Below, piece after piece: positions 41,870 to 54,799 of a stretch of DNA of 64,000 bases. Each line of letters starts with the position of its first letter. Position 1 is the first letter of the stretch. Source of the stretch: Bretschneidera sinensis (Eukaryota; Streptophyta; Magnoliopsida; Brassicales; Akaniaceae). Position numbers and translations under genes: made by a program. Under the pieces are notes generated by a model, which saw only the letters and a list, made by a program, of their open reading frames with translations, had not been told where the DNA came from and ran no database searches. Location: positions 17,882,501 through 17,946,500 of the forward strand of contig CM043705.1 in the NCBI GenBank assembly GCA_023935145.1. Reading direction: 5' to 3'.

Positions 41870-44800
41870 GATGACACATGGACGTGCTAGTGCTATTGCT
41901 AGAGTTAGAATTGTTAATTTGAGAGGGTGTGGTAGGCCCACAATATTTTGTCAAGTCGAGGTTGAGTTTGAATCTCGGGTTCCTAGAAGGGAACGTGCTA
42001 ATAGTATGATTGATATTAAAAAATATAATTGATATTAGTAAAGGTGTGAAATAAATTAAAATTTAAGGAGATGAGCTAAGATATGCTCTTACTCATGCTC
42101 TTGAGAAAATGAATGTAACAGATGATAAAGTTGATAGCTTATAGCATAGACTTGATGAATAGGCTAGCGCAATGCCTGATGTTGTTAATCCAGTAATGGT
42201 AGACATTTAAAAATTGGGAAAAGTGAGTTGATGGATGAGATGCAGGAAGATATAATTAAGCTAAATTCTTTGTTGTTTAAAGGATCTATGAATCCTTTTA
42301 TGCTTGAGTTTCAGAGGAAATGTGTAGAGAGATTATTTGGTATTTTACTAATGACTGACAAGCAGATGGTTGTCTTTGATTCGTTTGAATTAGAAGGAGA
42401 AATTTTAGAATGATGAGAGGATACAAATGTTGATAGACCCTTAACCTGGAATAGGTTTAAGGAGGTTTTCTTTGATAAATACTTTCTTTAGACCTTTAAA
42501 GCCCAACAAGATGAGATTTTAATTATTTGAGGCAAATAGATTGGATGTGGCTCAGTATGATAGGAGATTTGTGGTTTTGTCAATGTTTGAACCAAAAATG
42601 GTATACCCGAAGAAGTGTAAGAAGTTCATAGATGAACTATGTTTTAAGAATTGATCAAAACTATATTACATGAGGCAAATGAATTATGTCATATTAGTGG
42701 ATATATCATTTTAGATTGAGAGAGATGTGATGGAGATTAAAGGAAGGAGAAAGAGTGGTTCAAGAGGCTTAGACATGAAGGTTATAGAGGTGGTGATAGT
42801 ATGAGTGTGTAGGGTGGGAGACCACCCAGAGGAGGCGTTCCTTGTCACATGGAACTGAAATGCAGAGTCAGAGGCAAGCAGGATCTGTTGCTTGCATAGC
42901 TTAGATTAATATCAGTGAGACCCTTAAATTTGAGAGACAGTTTATGGGAACAGGAAGTCATGGCAGAGGAAGTACATATGCCACCAAGATGAAGTAGCAA
43001 TCTGATGTATGATTGGGAGACAGAAGTTTGTTACAGATACATTAGGTGAGATAATTATTCTAGAATTGTCAAAATTTGAAATACTTTATATGTGAAGAAG
43101 GTGGACATGTCAATGTTGGTTGACCTTAATGCAACCCATTCTTTTGCATCAAGTATTCATATGAAGTTTATTGAAGTATATATTAGTCATTGGGTGCAAA
43201 ATATTTCTGTGATAATCATAAATGTTTATAAAGGTTATCCGATTAGAGAAATCTGAAGCGGATTTATTATCTTTGAATATATGTAATTTCATTTAATGTT
43301 GAGAATGAATAGATTGTCGATGAAAGAAGATAGTGTTCAAAATATGGACATAAGAAGTTTAACTTTTAGAGAGAACATGAAATACTCTCGAATTATCTTA
43401 TTTTGCTCCGACCACTAGGAGATGGTTGAAGAAGGATTTTAAGAAGTTATTGGCATACATAATGGATCCTAGAAAGGAAAATAGAAAGTTAGAATAAATC
43501 TTAGTGGTGAAAGATTATTCTAATATAATTTCTTGATGAGTAGTCTAGGTTGGCTCCAAGTAGGGAGATTAATTTTTCAATTGATGTGATACCAAGATCA
43601 TCACATATATTTAATAGCACCCTACAGAATGGCACCAATTGAATTAAGAGGGAGAAACGCACCATTTTAAGAATTTTTTTGGATAAATAATTTTTCGGAC
43701 CTAACGTATTTGGGGAGCCCCTATGTTGTTTGTGAAGAAGGAAGATGGAACGATGAGATTGGGTATAGACTACAAAAATTTGAATAAGAATAAATAAATT
43801 TTTCCCAAGATAAATAAATTGTTTGAGCAGTTCAATGAGTGAAAGTATTTTCTAAGATATATTTGAGATCAGGTTATCACCCATTTGATAATAAAAGAAT
43901 GAGACATGTCTAAGACTACTTTAATGACACATGATGGTCATAAGTTGACTAATGTTCCAGAAACATTCATGGACTTGATGAATCGAGTGTTTAGACCATA
44001 TTTTAACAAGTTTATAGTTGTATTTGATTTCCTGATGTATTTTAAGGAGGAAGAACAACATGTGAAACAATTAGACAGTGTGTTTGAGATTCTGAGGAAA
44101 GAGAAATTATATACAAATTTCTCTAAGTGTGAGTATTGACTGAATGAAATAACTTTTTTGGATCATGTAATATTGAGAAATGGATAGCAGTTAATTTACA
44201 AAAGGTAGAGACAATGTTAAGTTGGGAGAGGCCAACTAATGTGACTGAAATTAGAATCTTCTTGGGGTTAGCTGGTTATATAGAAGATTCTTTCAGAAAA
44301 TTTTTTATTATTGTAATACAATTGAATAAACTGACCAGGAAAAATGTGAGACTTGTATGGTGAGGGAAGTGTGAGAAAAATTTCCAATCACTAAAAGAGA
44401 AATTAACTACAGCTCCAGTATTTGTGTTTCCTTATGGTGATAAAGGATTTGTGGTGTATAGTGATACGTCACATCAATGATTGGGATATGTGTAACATAG
44501 AAAAGTTGTGGGCTATACTTCTAGGCAATTGAGGATTCATGATAAGAAATTTTCCTACTCATGATTTAGAGTTGGCTGCTATAGTGTTTACTTTAAATAT
44601 TGGAGACATCATTTGTATGGAGCCATTTGTGAGATAGTCATGGGTTATAAAAGTTGGACATATTTACCTACCCAGAGGGAGTTGAATTGGAGGCAGAGAT
44701 GGTAGATGAAGTTGATACATTGAGTAGAAAGTCTACAAGAAAGTTAACTGCTAATGGGAACCCTGATGTGAAATTGATGAGGGATTTAGAGAAATAACAA

Positions 44801-45850
44801 TAAAGTTGAATATCGGTGGTAGAGGATCATGGATAAAGAATATAGTTGTACAGCCATTAATAGTAAAAATTCTTTAGAGATGCAAAGTAGAGATATAGAG
44901 ATATAAAAGATTAAGCATTGAGTGCTTACTAGAAAGCATTTTGAGTTCAAAATTTGGAATTAGGGTATTTTAGTAATGGAATATTGGAGTTGTTTTCCCA
45001 ATAATGTGAAGTTGAAGAAGGAGAGAATGAGAAAGGCACATGATGATGTAGATTTGATGCAACCACGTAACAATAAAATGTATAGAGAATTAAGACAGAA
45101 TTTCTGGTGGTTAAGATGGAAGAAGGGTGTAGTGGAGATTGTAAGTTTGTATGGATTACTTTTGAGAATAATGTCATATAGAGATGCTAGCATTACATCT
45201 TGGTTTTGGAGAGGCTTTCAGAAAGCCACAGGTACGCAATTACAATTTAATTTCGTTTTTCATCCTCAATAGATGAGTAAAAGATGAAGAACTCCAGTAT
45301 GTTGGAAAGAAGTGAATGAGAGAAATATATTTGGTCCATCAATTTTTGAGTTAACAACTAAGAGGATCAAATTGGTTATGGAGAACAGTAAAGCAGCACA
45401 GAGTAGATCTCTTGAGTTTCCAGAAGGTAATGAGGTGTAGCAAAAAATATATCTCAATAAAAAGGGTGTATTGAGATTTAAATAAGAAATGAAAGCTGAA
45501 TCCGAGGTATGTGGGACCTTATGAGGTTGTGGAGAAAGTTGGACTAATTGTGAGCAGCCTGAATTTACCTCCAGAATTAAAACACTTATATAGTGTGTTT
45601 CATGTTTCACTTTTAAGAAAGGGTGTACATGATGAGTATTATAATATTTCAAGCTAAGCTAGAGAAATTCAGAAAGATTGGGTGTATATACATGTACCAA
45701 TAAGGATTTTAGAGAAAAGAACAAGTTTTGTATAATTAAGAAATTGCATTAGTTCAAGTACGGCGGTGGAATAAGGATGTTGAAGAGATTACGTGAAAGT
45801 GTGAGATAATTATGAAGAAGTATTATTCACAATTGTTTCTGGAGCAAAGT
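41870..45850 (+). pseudogene. Chromodomain Gypsy gag-pol remnant
   Basis: Gag spans about 41870-43050, ending at a broken CCHC knuckle that begins CYRYI near 43029. A protease remnant LVDLNATHSFASS is near 43118. RT runs about 43620-44150 (APYRMAPIELRG; NVPETFMDLMNRVFRPYFNK; LYTNFSKCEY). RNase H is near 44400-44650 (KGFVVYSDTSHQ; YTSRQLRIHDKKFSY). Integrase is about 44960-45650, with the C-terminal LNLPPELKHLYSVFHVSLLRKG near 45555-45620. The chromodomain remnant (VPIRILEKR; ALVQVRRWNKDVEEIT) is at about 45695-45790. Stops and frame changes are spread throughout, many at former Trp or Gln/Arg codons. Chromodomains are thought to steer integration to heterochromatin. Not functional. Confidence 0.85.
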
Positions 45851-46018
45851 AAAGAAAATTCGGGGACGAAATTTTTGAAAGGTGGGTAGAATTGTAATAC
45901 CTGTATTCGTAAAGTAAGGGTAAAGAAGTAAATTAATAAATATAGCATGAAATTAAAATCATACAGTTTACGCAAAGGATTTAGTATTGAACAAAATAGT
46001 TCTTTAAAAAAAACAGAA

Positions 46019-46157
46019 TTTGGGACGTGGACGGCATTAAAGGATTTTTGGGATATGGATGTCATTAAAGTATTTTTTGGACGTAGATGTCATTAAAGTA
46101 TTTTTGGGACGTGGACGTCATTAAAGGATTTTTGGGACGTGGACGTCATTAAAAGAA
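46019..46157 (+). repeat. 28-bp ACGT repeat x5 (3' LTR)
   Basis: Five units, the last two with intact GGGACGTGGACGTCATTAAA. Better kept CpGs than in the 5' LTR. Confidence 0.85.
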
Positions 46158-47683
46158 AAGAAGTAAAAAAAACTTTGGACCTAAACGTCCGGAAGCAAGA
46201 AAATGAAATAAAAGAAAAAAAAATAAAAATAATTAATTTTTTATTTTCTTATTTTTTTCTTTAAAAAAAAAGTCAACAAAAGTTGGCAGCAGGTGGCAGC
46301 ACCTGCTGCCATGCAAAACAAAGGAATTGAAACTCTGCAAGTCTTGCACATTTCATGAAACGTGGAGACAGTGTAGAATGTGCAGGAGGGGTTAAAGACA
46401 GATGGTGTAAGTAAATTGAGGTTGCCGAGATTTTTGTGTAGCGAGGCCTTTATATATATATATATATACACTTATGTGAAATCTGTTTACAGATTTCACA
46501 TACTCTCTTTCAATCTCTCTTTTTTCTCAACATATTTGGGGACTCAAAGAAATGTTGGAAGAGCAAAATTTTAAAGAAGTTTTCTGCGGAATTGCATAGA
46601 AAATCAGGAAAAGCTATAAGAGAAATAGAAGGTAATAATATAATGTTTATTTTTTAATTTCTGACATTTATAAAAATTTCCAGAAAGTCAGAGAGGGAAT
46701 TTTCAAAGTGTGGTTTATATCGAATTGAAGAATAAATTAGAAAATTTATACAAATATGATGTCAGATGTTGACGATCTATAAGTGGGGGAATTTCTGAGA
46801 GAAACGGGAAAGGCAAGAAGGTGATTCACGGGTAACTTTAAGAGCTATGTGGTGAGTTGGATTTACTTTAAATAGTCTAAATAAAAATATTAAAACAAAT
46901 GAAATATCTAGTGATAATATTAAAATAAATTATTGATGTATGTTTGGGTGATAGATGAAAAAAAATTGATTTATGGGTATGATAGGAAATTTGGACATAT
47001 AGAAATATTTTTCGGTGAGAAATAGTATTTTTGGGAATAATAAGTTTATTTGAGAATAAAAACAACAAATAAATTATTGATGAGTTATATTGATATTTTA
47101 ATATGAATTATGATGAGATGAAATTTAGTGGATCATGACAAGTTTTGATGGATTAATTGATATGATTTGGGATGAAATTTGGGTGAATTTTGACAAGCTT
47201 TAATGGATTATTTGATGTGATTTGGGATGAGAGAGTCTTAGTGGAAAATTTTATATAAATTTGAGAATGATCAGGAATGCCAATTTAATTGTTTTAGAAA
47301 TTTTGTTGTTTTTATGTTACTGTTCATATGTTCATTTGATATCATTGTTCATATGCATATTTATTAAATGAGAAAGAAAAGAACCGGGAAGGCAGCCGGT
47401 CTAATGAAAGAAAAGAACCGAGAAGGCAGTCAGTCTAACGAAAATAAAAGAACCGGGAAGGCAGTTGGTCTAATTGAAAAACCTTGACAGCTGGTATATA
47501 CTGAAAATAAATTCCGTGACAGCCGGGATAAGCTGTAAAGAACCGGGAAGGCAGTCGGTCTAAATGAGAATGAAAGAACCGAAAAGGCAGTCGGTCTAAG
47601 ATAATAACAACCTGTCAACATGTGGGAAGACGTTCCCATCATAATCATTCATGCATTGCATCTGTTTTAATTATTGATGAATT

Positions 47684-48123
47684 ATCGAAATGCTGAGGTG
47701 TGATGTATTATTGTGAATACAATTATAGATGATTGAGTCTCACAGAAAGAGATAGTTATGAAGATAATAGTATTGAAATGCTGAGGTGTGATGTATTATT
47801 GTGAATACAATTATAGATGATTGAGTCTCACACAAAGAGACAGTTATGAAGATAATAGTATTGAAATGCTGAGGTGTGATATATTATTGTGAATATCATT
47901 ATAAATGATTGAGTCTCACAAAAAGAGACAACTATGATGATAAGAATATTAAAATGTTGAGATGTGGAATATTATTATGAATTTCATTATAGATGATTGA
48001 GTCTCACAAAAAGAGACGGTTATGATGATAAGATTTTTAAAATGGTTAGATATGGTATATTGTTGTGAATTTAATTATAGATGGTTGAGTCTCATAGAAA
48101 GAGACAGTTATGGTGATAAGAAC
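47684..48123 (+). repeat. 88-bp tandem repeat x5 (3' LTR)
   Basis: Counterpart of 40783-41222, same period and unit number, so the array predates this insertion. Confidence 0.9.
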
Positions 48124-48661
48124 CATCTAAATGATGGACTTTATGATGTGAACCTCATTACGAGGTAATTATGAGATAATTGATGGTCTTAAGGTGGACC
48201 AATGATTGAGAAGAATATATTGATAGAGAATGAATCATATGACGTGTAATGATAGTAGAAAGTTGTCATCAGGTTATGTGAAAAATAAAAGATTAAATAT
48301 TAAAGGATTATTTATGGAATTTGGAATACTTTTAGTAAATTTAATTCACTGAGCTTGTGAAGCTCACTCCTCATTGTACAATAATTTTCAGGTAGTAGGC
48401 TGGCAAATAGTTTGGTGAGTTGAGGTTCAGAAAAAATCATTTTCTGTAAGCCGCGTACATGTCATCATCCTCAGACTAATGAGAAAATAAAATGAAAAAT
48501 TTATTTGTAAATCTTCATGCATTTTACGTTGTATATATATTGATGTAAAGTTCTTTTGTAATATTTATTTTTATTGTGGCATATATGTGTCGTACTGGGA
48601 TTTCAAAATGTGATGACACTGTCTCGGGTGTGGCCAACCTGGGATAGGTCGTTACACTCAT

Positions 48662-49764
48662 ATACCGAAGAAAGTTACTAATAGGATTTTAGCTAAGGAG
48701 CTCGCTAAAGACTTGAATTTTTGAATCCACCCCAGGGTAAAAACTAATTAAAAATCACAATTTTTAGGTCCTTTCCTTAGTGAAATTCGGGGTGACATCG
48801 AAAGATACGGTGTTTTGGTGAAACTTTCAACTTTTGAAGTCGTTTCAGGCTAAAATAAGGTTAGCTCAAAAATTCCCGAGAAAACGTCAACTGAGATTCT
48901 TTTTGGGTTCGGTCCTTACTGAAATGGGGTGGATGCTCTTTTTTATGGTCTTTCATCAACCTGTTCCTCTCGGAGCTTGATTATATAGAAAGAGTATGTA
49001 TCCGGAAAGCATTCCAACTCCTCTGGAAATGACAGCCAAGATAGGGAGTTTGGAACCAGCAAACCCCTGGAGCTGACCCAGATAATCCCCATACAAAGAG
49101 AAAAGACTGAAGATCCCTTGGGAAAAAGAGAGAAGGGATGCATTGTACTTTCTTTGGTGTTCATGTGCAAAGCCGGAGCAACAGCCCAAATGTCCTATCG
49201 TGCCGTACCCAACATTCGAGAAATAGAGAATCCGAAACATCATAACCAACAATCAAAGCTTTCAGCTTAGGAGCTTGGTCAATACACTACCATTTGCCTA
49301 GAAATTCCTAGAACATAAGCAAAAAGATAGGCCAAGCCCTATCCAAGAGATATAATTTCTTTTACTGCTTTCATACTGACTTACGTACTTGTTCACATTC
49401 ATTCTGTGACTTTCTTAGAGCGTGTGATGCTAGCTAGAGCGAAGGCAAGACTACTTCTTTATCACATTCATTTCGTTACGCTTCATAAAGCGAATTAATA
49501 AGATATCATGGAATCAAGAGAGCATTGTTACGGTATACAGATCTTATCCCCAGATAGCGGCTGAAAAGGTCCTTAGCTCTAGTAAGGAGAACAAACATGG
49601 GGAATCAATCTTCGGGAAGCGGAATAAGGGCATTGAATTCGAGTTGTGGAAATAAAGGTATTAATCTTCAATCAAACTATCGAGCGTGGTACTTATGTTA
49701 ATTAGGCTTGTTGGTATACTGTCCAATTATCCCTCACGAATCATCATCGACTTAGCTTTACAAC
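48662..49764. other. Unassigned higher-GC spacer, segment 3 (possibly organelle-derived)
   Basis: Continuation of segment 2 after the CTCAT target repeat. The longest frame (49252-48956, minus, 98 codons) has hydrophobic stretches, but I recognise no family. It ends in ACAAC, the target repeat of the solo LTR. Confidence 0.4.
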
Positions 49765-50598
49765 TGTTTGAAATCACCTTGACAAGATGCCCAGCTGGTG
49801 ATCTTCCAAACACCCAAGTCTTGAATGACTTGTAGAAAGAATTTCAGCAATCGAACACAAGAACAGAAAATCAAAGAAAGAAAGAAGACAAGTAATTTGT
49901 TGTCGAGGTTCGGCAATGTGCCTACGTTCCCCTGAGTTCCTCCGAACTCTCTGCACTATCTCAATGGTTCTTACAAAGTTACAGCAATCCCCTTCAAGAA
50001 TCCAAGTTCTTGAAGAAACAAGAAGAGAAGGAAGAAGATGAGAACTTCAACAATGTTCTCTAATCTAATCTAGACTCTCTCTATGTAATTACAACCAGCC
50101 TCACTACAAGAGTCTCTCTTGTGTTTATATCTCTCACACAATTCTCTCTTGTGTTTACAATGATCTCACAATGTCACAAAGCTCTCTTGTATGTGTATTT
50201 TTGTATCTTGTATTATCTTATGAAATGAGGCATTGAGAACCCCTTTTATAGCCTCTTAATTCTTGGACATTCTTGTGAGTCATTATCCTCCCTTTGATCA
50301 TGTTCTTCCTTTAATCTCAGCCCTACATCACTCTCCAAGTGATGCTGTGTGTTTTGGTGTGGTGCTGTGTGCTGCGGCGTGACCTGATGCTGCAGCCTCC
50401 TGATGCTGTGCGCACACCTCCTGCCTGTGGGCAGAAACTTCCACAGCAGTGTGCCTGACCTTCCCATGCTCAAAATTGAAGCACACACATGTGTGCAACC
50501 TTATAACTTGCTGAACTTTGATATCCCACAATTGGTTTGGACTTTAACCAACTTTAGACCATGTTTGGATATGTTTGAAACTTAGGCAAATAACAACA
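49765..50598 (-). mobile_element. Solo LTR of Copia family A, minus strand
   Basis: 834 bp. On the minus strand it begins TGTTGTTATTTGCC at 50598 and ends TTTCAAACA at 49765, homologous to 4979-5806. A perfect 5-bp target repeat ACAAC is at 49760-49764 and 50599-50603, with no internal region, as left by recombination between two LTRs. The GC-rich middle (about 50340-50470) differs from the other copies, with CTGATGCTGTG repeats. Confidence 0.92.
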
Positions 50599-50603
50599 AC
50601 AAC

Positions 50604-51330
50604 CTCTCGTCTCTGTTCAACCGATACAAGGATGACAAGAGTGCCTGCCGAAGCTTTCAAAACAATCTTTGCTGCTGGAAAGACGGCTAGAATCTTCTTT
50701 CACAATTGTTTTCTAAAACTTGTGTCAAAGTCCTCTCGTCTACCGATCTGGGCCAAAATTGACCTCGCTCGTTCTACTTTAGCTACCATTCCGATCACTT
50801 TCAGAGAATCTGACCAGCTTTAGGAATTGGATGTTGATATGCCCGGGCACTCCAATGATTGATTATGCAGCTATATACTATTATCGACTAAGATCGTACT
50901 CGATTGATGAGCCAGCCCTTTATATGGATTGTTGGTTCCCCGCCTTAGAGATACACGCCCGAGAAAGATGAGGAGATAACGGGTGAAGGATATTCATTCG
51001 ATTAGGTTGGAGTTGAGTTTTCTCGCTCTGCTCGCGGAGTGTGGTATATTAAAGAAAAAAAAAGAAAAAGAAAGGAGTTTTCAAGCTCTTCAGATTGTGA
51101 AACTGGAATCCTTGAATTTCTTGGTGGCATTCGATTTCGTTCTGTCAACGATCCTCATTGTCATGTCTCCTTGTGTTTCTGTTCCTTTAGCTAGGCTAGA
51201 GAAATATATTCTAGATTGAAAGAATTAAAAAAAATTAGTTTAAATCCTTCGCGTATTAGGAACCAGCTCGGTGTTTAGCTATGCATAGGACTTTTCTTGG
51301 GAGGCTGATTGACTGTAATGGGAATGAATA
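50604..51330. other. Unassigned higher-GC spacer, segment 4 (possibly organelle-derived)
   Basis: Continuation of segment 3. The GC content drops sharply after about 51350, which may mark the end of the block. No gene recognised. Confidence 0.4.
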
Positions 51331-51972
51331 GCTCCTTACCCGAAACAAGCAAGCACAATAGAGCTTACAATTGTCTTCTACCCAAAATATATATTTAAAC
51401 ATATAATAATCACTTTTTATTATATTATTATTAGAATTTTATAGTAATATAATAGAATTTTAATAATAATATATAATAAGTATATATTACAAAAATATAT
51501 AATACATTTTTATAGTTACCAAATTAGAATTTTGTCACTTTTTATATAAATTTCTGTAATTAAAAGTCTGGAAAAAATCTTCCTATGTACATGTGACTAG
51601 TCTAAGCAATTATAGAGAAACTCTATTTGTTCTCAGTTTTTATCATTTGAAACAGCAATTTTTTTTCCTTATGTGTAAGATACTATATAAAATAATACAA
51701 AGGATTCAACTTATCACTTAATTAGTTTAGCATAATTTTAAGGCCAATTTTTGCCCTTACTCCCAAAAAAATAAAAATAAAATAATAAATCACTTCCTCA
51801 AATTCTAATTTTGTGCGGTTCCATAATAATAGTGCTAGAATTAAACAAAAAAGAGTACTAGAAGATAAACTAATTGTTTTTTTTAATCCAAAAGCTGATT
51901 GGTAGTCAATATGCAATTTTCTATGTGATTGAACTCCTCTAGAATAAATAGAAAATTTAGTTTTATGGGTTC
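51331..51972. other. Very AT-rich spacer
   Basis: Tracts of TATATAATA and short A/T runs (especially 51390-51560). Nothing coding or repetitive is recognised. It ends in GGTTC, the target repeat of the mini element. Confidence 0.5.
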
Positions 51973-52564
51973 TATTGAGAGTCTTAATAAGATTCTTAAC
52001 GAGTGTCTTAGTAAGCTTAAATCATATTTATCTTATTTAATTGTTGTCATATTCCTATTAGACTTAGTATTTATAAGTTTATATATTGGGTCAATTGTAT
52101 TCTTTTCATTCAATCAATAAGATAGAGAATTCTTTTCAGTTATTGTTTTTCAACATAGTATTCATATTGCAAATAATCTAATGTTTTATGAAAGAACTAA
52201 ACATATTGAAATTGATTGTCGTGTTGTTCGAGAAAAGCTTTTGCAAAATGTGATTAGAACTAGACATTTGAAGTCGACAGATCACTTAGTAGATTTATTT
52301 ACTAAACCATTAGATGGTTCTCGAGTTCGATTTATTTGTAACAAATTGGGTGCATATGATATCTATGCTCCAACTTGAGGGGGAGTGTTAGGAGTCCTAA
52401 TAGGATTCTTAATGAGTGTCCTACTAGGCTTTGATCATATTTATCTTATCTAATTGTTGTGTCATATTCCTATTAGACTTAGTATTGTCTATATATTGGG
52501 TCAATTGTATTTTTTTCATCAATCAATAAGACAGCGAATTTTGTTCGGTTATTGTTTTTCAGCA
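51973..52564 (+). mobile_element. 592-bp mini LTR element with residual Copia RNase H
   Basis: Two short LTRs (51973-52155, about 183 bp; 52386-52564, 179 bp) flank only 230 bp, inside a perfect target repeat GGTTC (51968-51972 and 52565-52569). The interior encodes the last part of a Copia RNase H (MFYERTKHIEIDCRVVREKL, DLFTKPLDG) and a GAGGGGGAG polypurine tract. The primer-binding site and all other coding sequence are gone. It is an internally deleted Copia, close in size to TRIM elements. Confidence 0.88.
52157..52378 (+). pseudogene. Copia RNase H C-terminal fragment
   Basis: The fragment, open from 52181 to the TGA at 52376-52378, carries YERTKHIEIDCRVVRE and STDHLVDLFTKPLD, the usual end of Copia RNase H, followed by KLGAYDIYAPT. 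It begins abruptly after the 5' LTR because of the internal deletion. Confidence 0.85.
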
Positions 52565-52707
52565 GGTTCTATTTATATGTCTTTTTGTGCATCATTTCAT
52601 TCTCTAAAACACTCCACTTTATTTGCACTCTAAATTGATATATTATTTTTTTAGTAATTAATATATTTTTTGATCATTTTAATAATTAATATATTGATGA
52701 GGTCATA

Positions 52708-54495
52708 TGTAATACCCGTATTCGTGGCAATTTCGGGGGGGGGGGGGGGAGGGGGGAAAGTGGCTGACGAGGCTTTAAAAAAAATTGTATATATATAACT
52801 TTAGTTTAATTTATTAATTACTCATTGAAATCTTGTTTGGTTTTCCTTTAATTTCTCTCTTTGTTTAAACATTTGGGGACTGAAAGAAATGTTAAAAAAG
52901 CAAAATTTTGAAGGGGTTTACGAGAAAATTTTATAGAGAGTCACGGGAAGCTCTAAGAAAAACAAAAGGTAATAATTTGAGGTTTATTTTTGAAATTTAG
53001 CATACATGAAATTTCCCGGAATTCAAAGTGGGAATTTTCAAAGGGTGTGAATTATGGAATAATTGAGGAATAAATTAGAAATTTAATATAAATGTTATGT
53101 CAAGTGTTGATGATCAGCAACTGGAAGAAATTGTTGAGAGGAGCAAGAAAGGCAAAGAGGTGATCCACGGCTAGCTCTAAGTGCTACGTGGTGAGTTAGA
53201 TTTACTTTAAGTAATCAAGATAAATATGAAATATATAGTGATAATATTAGAATAAATCATTAACTTATGATTTGGTGATAGCTGAAAGTTGGTTGATAAG
53301 AATAATGGATGTGTATAAAATTATTTTATGAGAAATAATATTATTGGAATAATGAGTCGATTTAATAATAAAGGCGATAAGGGAAATTCTTGATAAGCTA
53401 TAATTGATGATTTGATATGATTTATGAGGAGAGGAAATTTAGTGGATCTTGACAAGCTATGATTGATGATTTGATATGATTTATGATGAGAGGAATTTAG
53501 TGAAATTTTTCAAATAACAATTTGATAATAATCAGGATAGCTAATTTAAATATTTGAATTCATGTTTGTTTTTATATTATTGTTCATGTGCATATTTCAT
53601 ATCATTGTTCATATACATATGGATGAAATAAAAGAACCGGGAGGGGGCCGGTCTAAATAAAAAACCGTAACAGCCGGTATATGTTAGAAATAAAAGAACT
53701 GGGAGGGGGTCGATCTAAGATAAAAACATGTCGACATGTGGGAAGACGTTCCCTAACAATAATTCATGCATTGCATATGTTTTAAATATTGATTGTATTA
53801 CTGAAATGCTGAAGTGTTGTTTGTTATTATACATTTATTTATAGATGAATGAGTCTCACAGAGAGACAGTTATGATGAGAAAGAAACATAGAAGTATAAT
53901 ATGATAAGAATCATCTAAATGGTAGACTTTATGCTGTGAACCTCATAACGAGGTAATTATGAGATAATTGATGGTTTTAAAGTGAACAAATATATAAGAA
54001 GAAGAGATTGACAGAGAATGGGACTTATGATATGTGTGTAGTGATAGTAGAATGTTATTATCAAGTTATATGAGATATCAATGATTAAATATTAAAATAC
54101 TATTTATACAAATTGAATACTTTTAGTAAATTTAATTCACTGAGCTTGTGAAGCTCATCCCTCATTGTACAATGATTTCAAGTAGCAGGCATGACAAATA
54201 GTTTGGTGAGTTGAGGTTCAGACGAAATCATTATCTGTAAGCCACTTACGTGTCCACATCCTCAGACTAATGAGAAAATAAAATAAAATTTTATTTTTAA
54301 ATATTCATGCATTTTACGTTGTATATAATGTTTAAGTCAAGATCAGAATGATGTATCTCCCCTATTAAGGGTTGAGGAGCGATGTAAAAAATTTTGTTGC
54401 TGTTATTTTCTTATTGCATATATGTATCGTGCTGGGATTTTCAAAATGTGACAACACTGTCTCGGGGGGTGGCTAACTCGGGATTTGTCATTACA
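52708..54495 (+). mobile_element. Solo LTR of a chromovirus-type Gypsy
   Basis: 1788 bp, from TGTAATACCC to GTCATTACA, with a perfect target repeat TCATA (52703-52707 and 54496-54500). It shares several blocks with the LTRs at 38999 and 45893 (AACCGGGAGGGGGCCGGT; GAATGAGTCTCACA; TTTAATTCACTGAGCTTGTG; CTCGGGGGGTGGC) but lacks most of the 88-bp array and the 28-bp ACGT repeats. It belongs to a related family. A poly-G run at 52736-52756 is unusual. Confidence 0.92.
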
Positions 54496-54799
54496 TCATA
54501 TATAAAAAAAAAATCAAAGATAGTTTCAAAATGATCAAATTTGGAAACAAATTAAGTTTTCCTATAATTACAAATATTTTGATAATTTAAATGGTTAGAA
54601 GATGTGGTTAAATTTCAGTCAACTTTAGTGATTACACTTTCCTAGGAGAACATTTTTTTTATATTGGTGATGTATCTAAATCTCTTTTTTTTATAAGTAA
54701 ATAAATTGTATAAAAAGACGCATCAAAATAATGCAACCCATATACAATGACTACCTATAAAAGAGAAACTCCACAAAATCAATTACATCTAGGTCATTT

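Larger units (their letters stand above)
38999..48656 (+). mobile_element. Chromodomain Gypsy (Tekay/Del-like), both LTRs present, coding region decayed
   Basis: Long LTRs (38999-41773 and 45893-48656) begin TGTRATACC and end GTTAMA. They flank 4.1 kb, with the 5-bp target repeat CTCAT at 38994-38998 and 48657-48661. The primer-binding site TGGTATCAGAGCC is at 41778. The domain order gag-PR-RT-RNase H-IN plus a C-terminal chromodomain remnant, and GGGGACGAAATTTTTGAAAG before the 3' LTR, fit the Tekay/Del chromoviruses, which tend to have long LTRs. Every domain contains stops or frameshifts. Confidence 0.92.
45893..48656 (+). mobile_element. 3' LTR of the chromodomain Gypsy
   Basis: About 2764 bp. 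Same layout as the 5' LTR but with five rather than seven 28-bp units (46019-46157) and small indels. It ends GGTCGTTACA before the CTCAT target repeat. Confidence 0.92.

Noticed and set aside
48956..49252. 98-codon minus-strand ORF with hydrophobic parts, considered as a mitochondrial membrane protein gene
   Set aside because: No match to any mitochondrial protein I know; listed only within the unassigned spacer.
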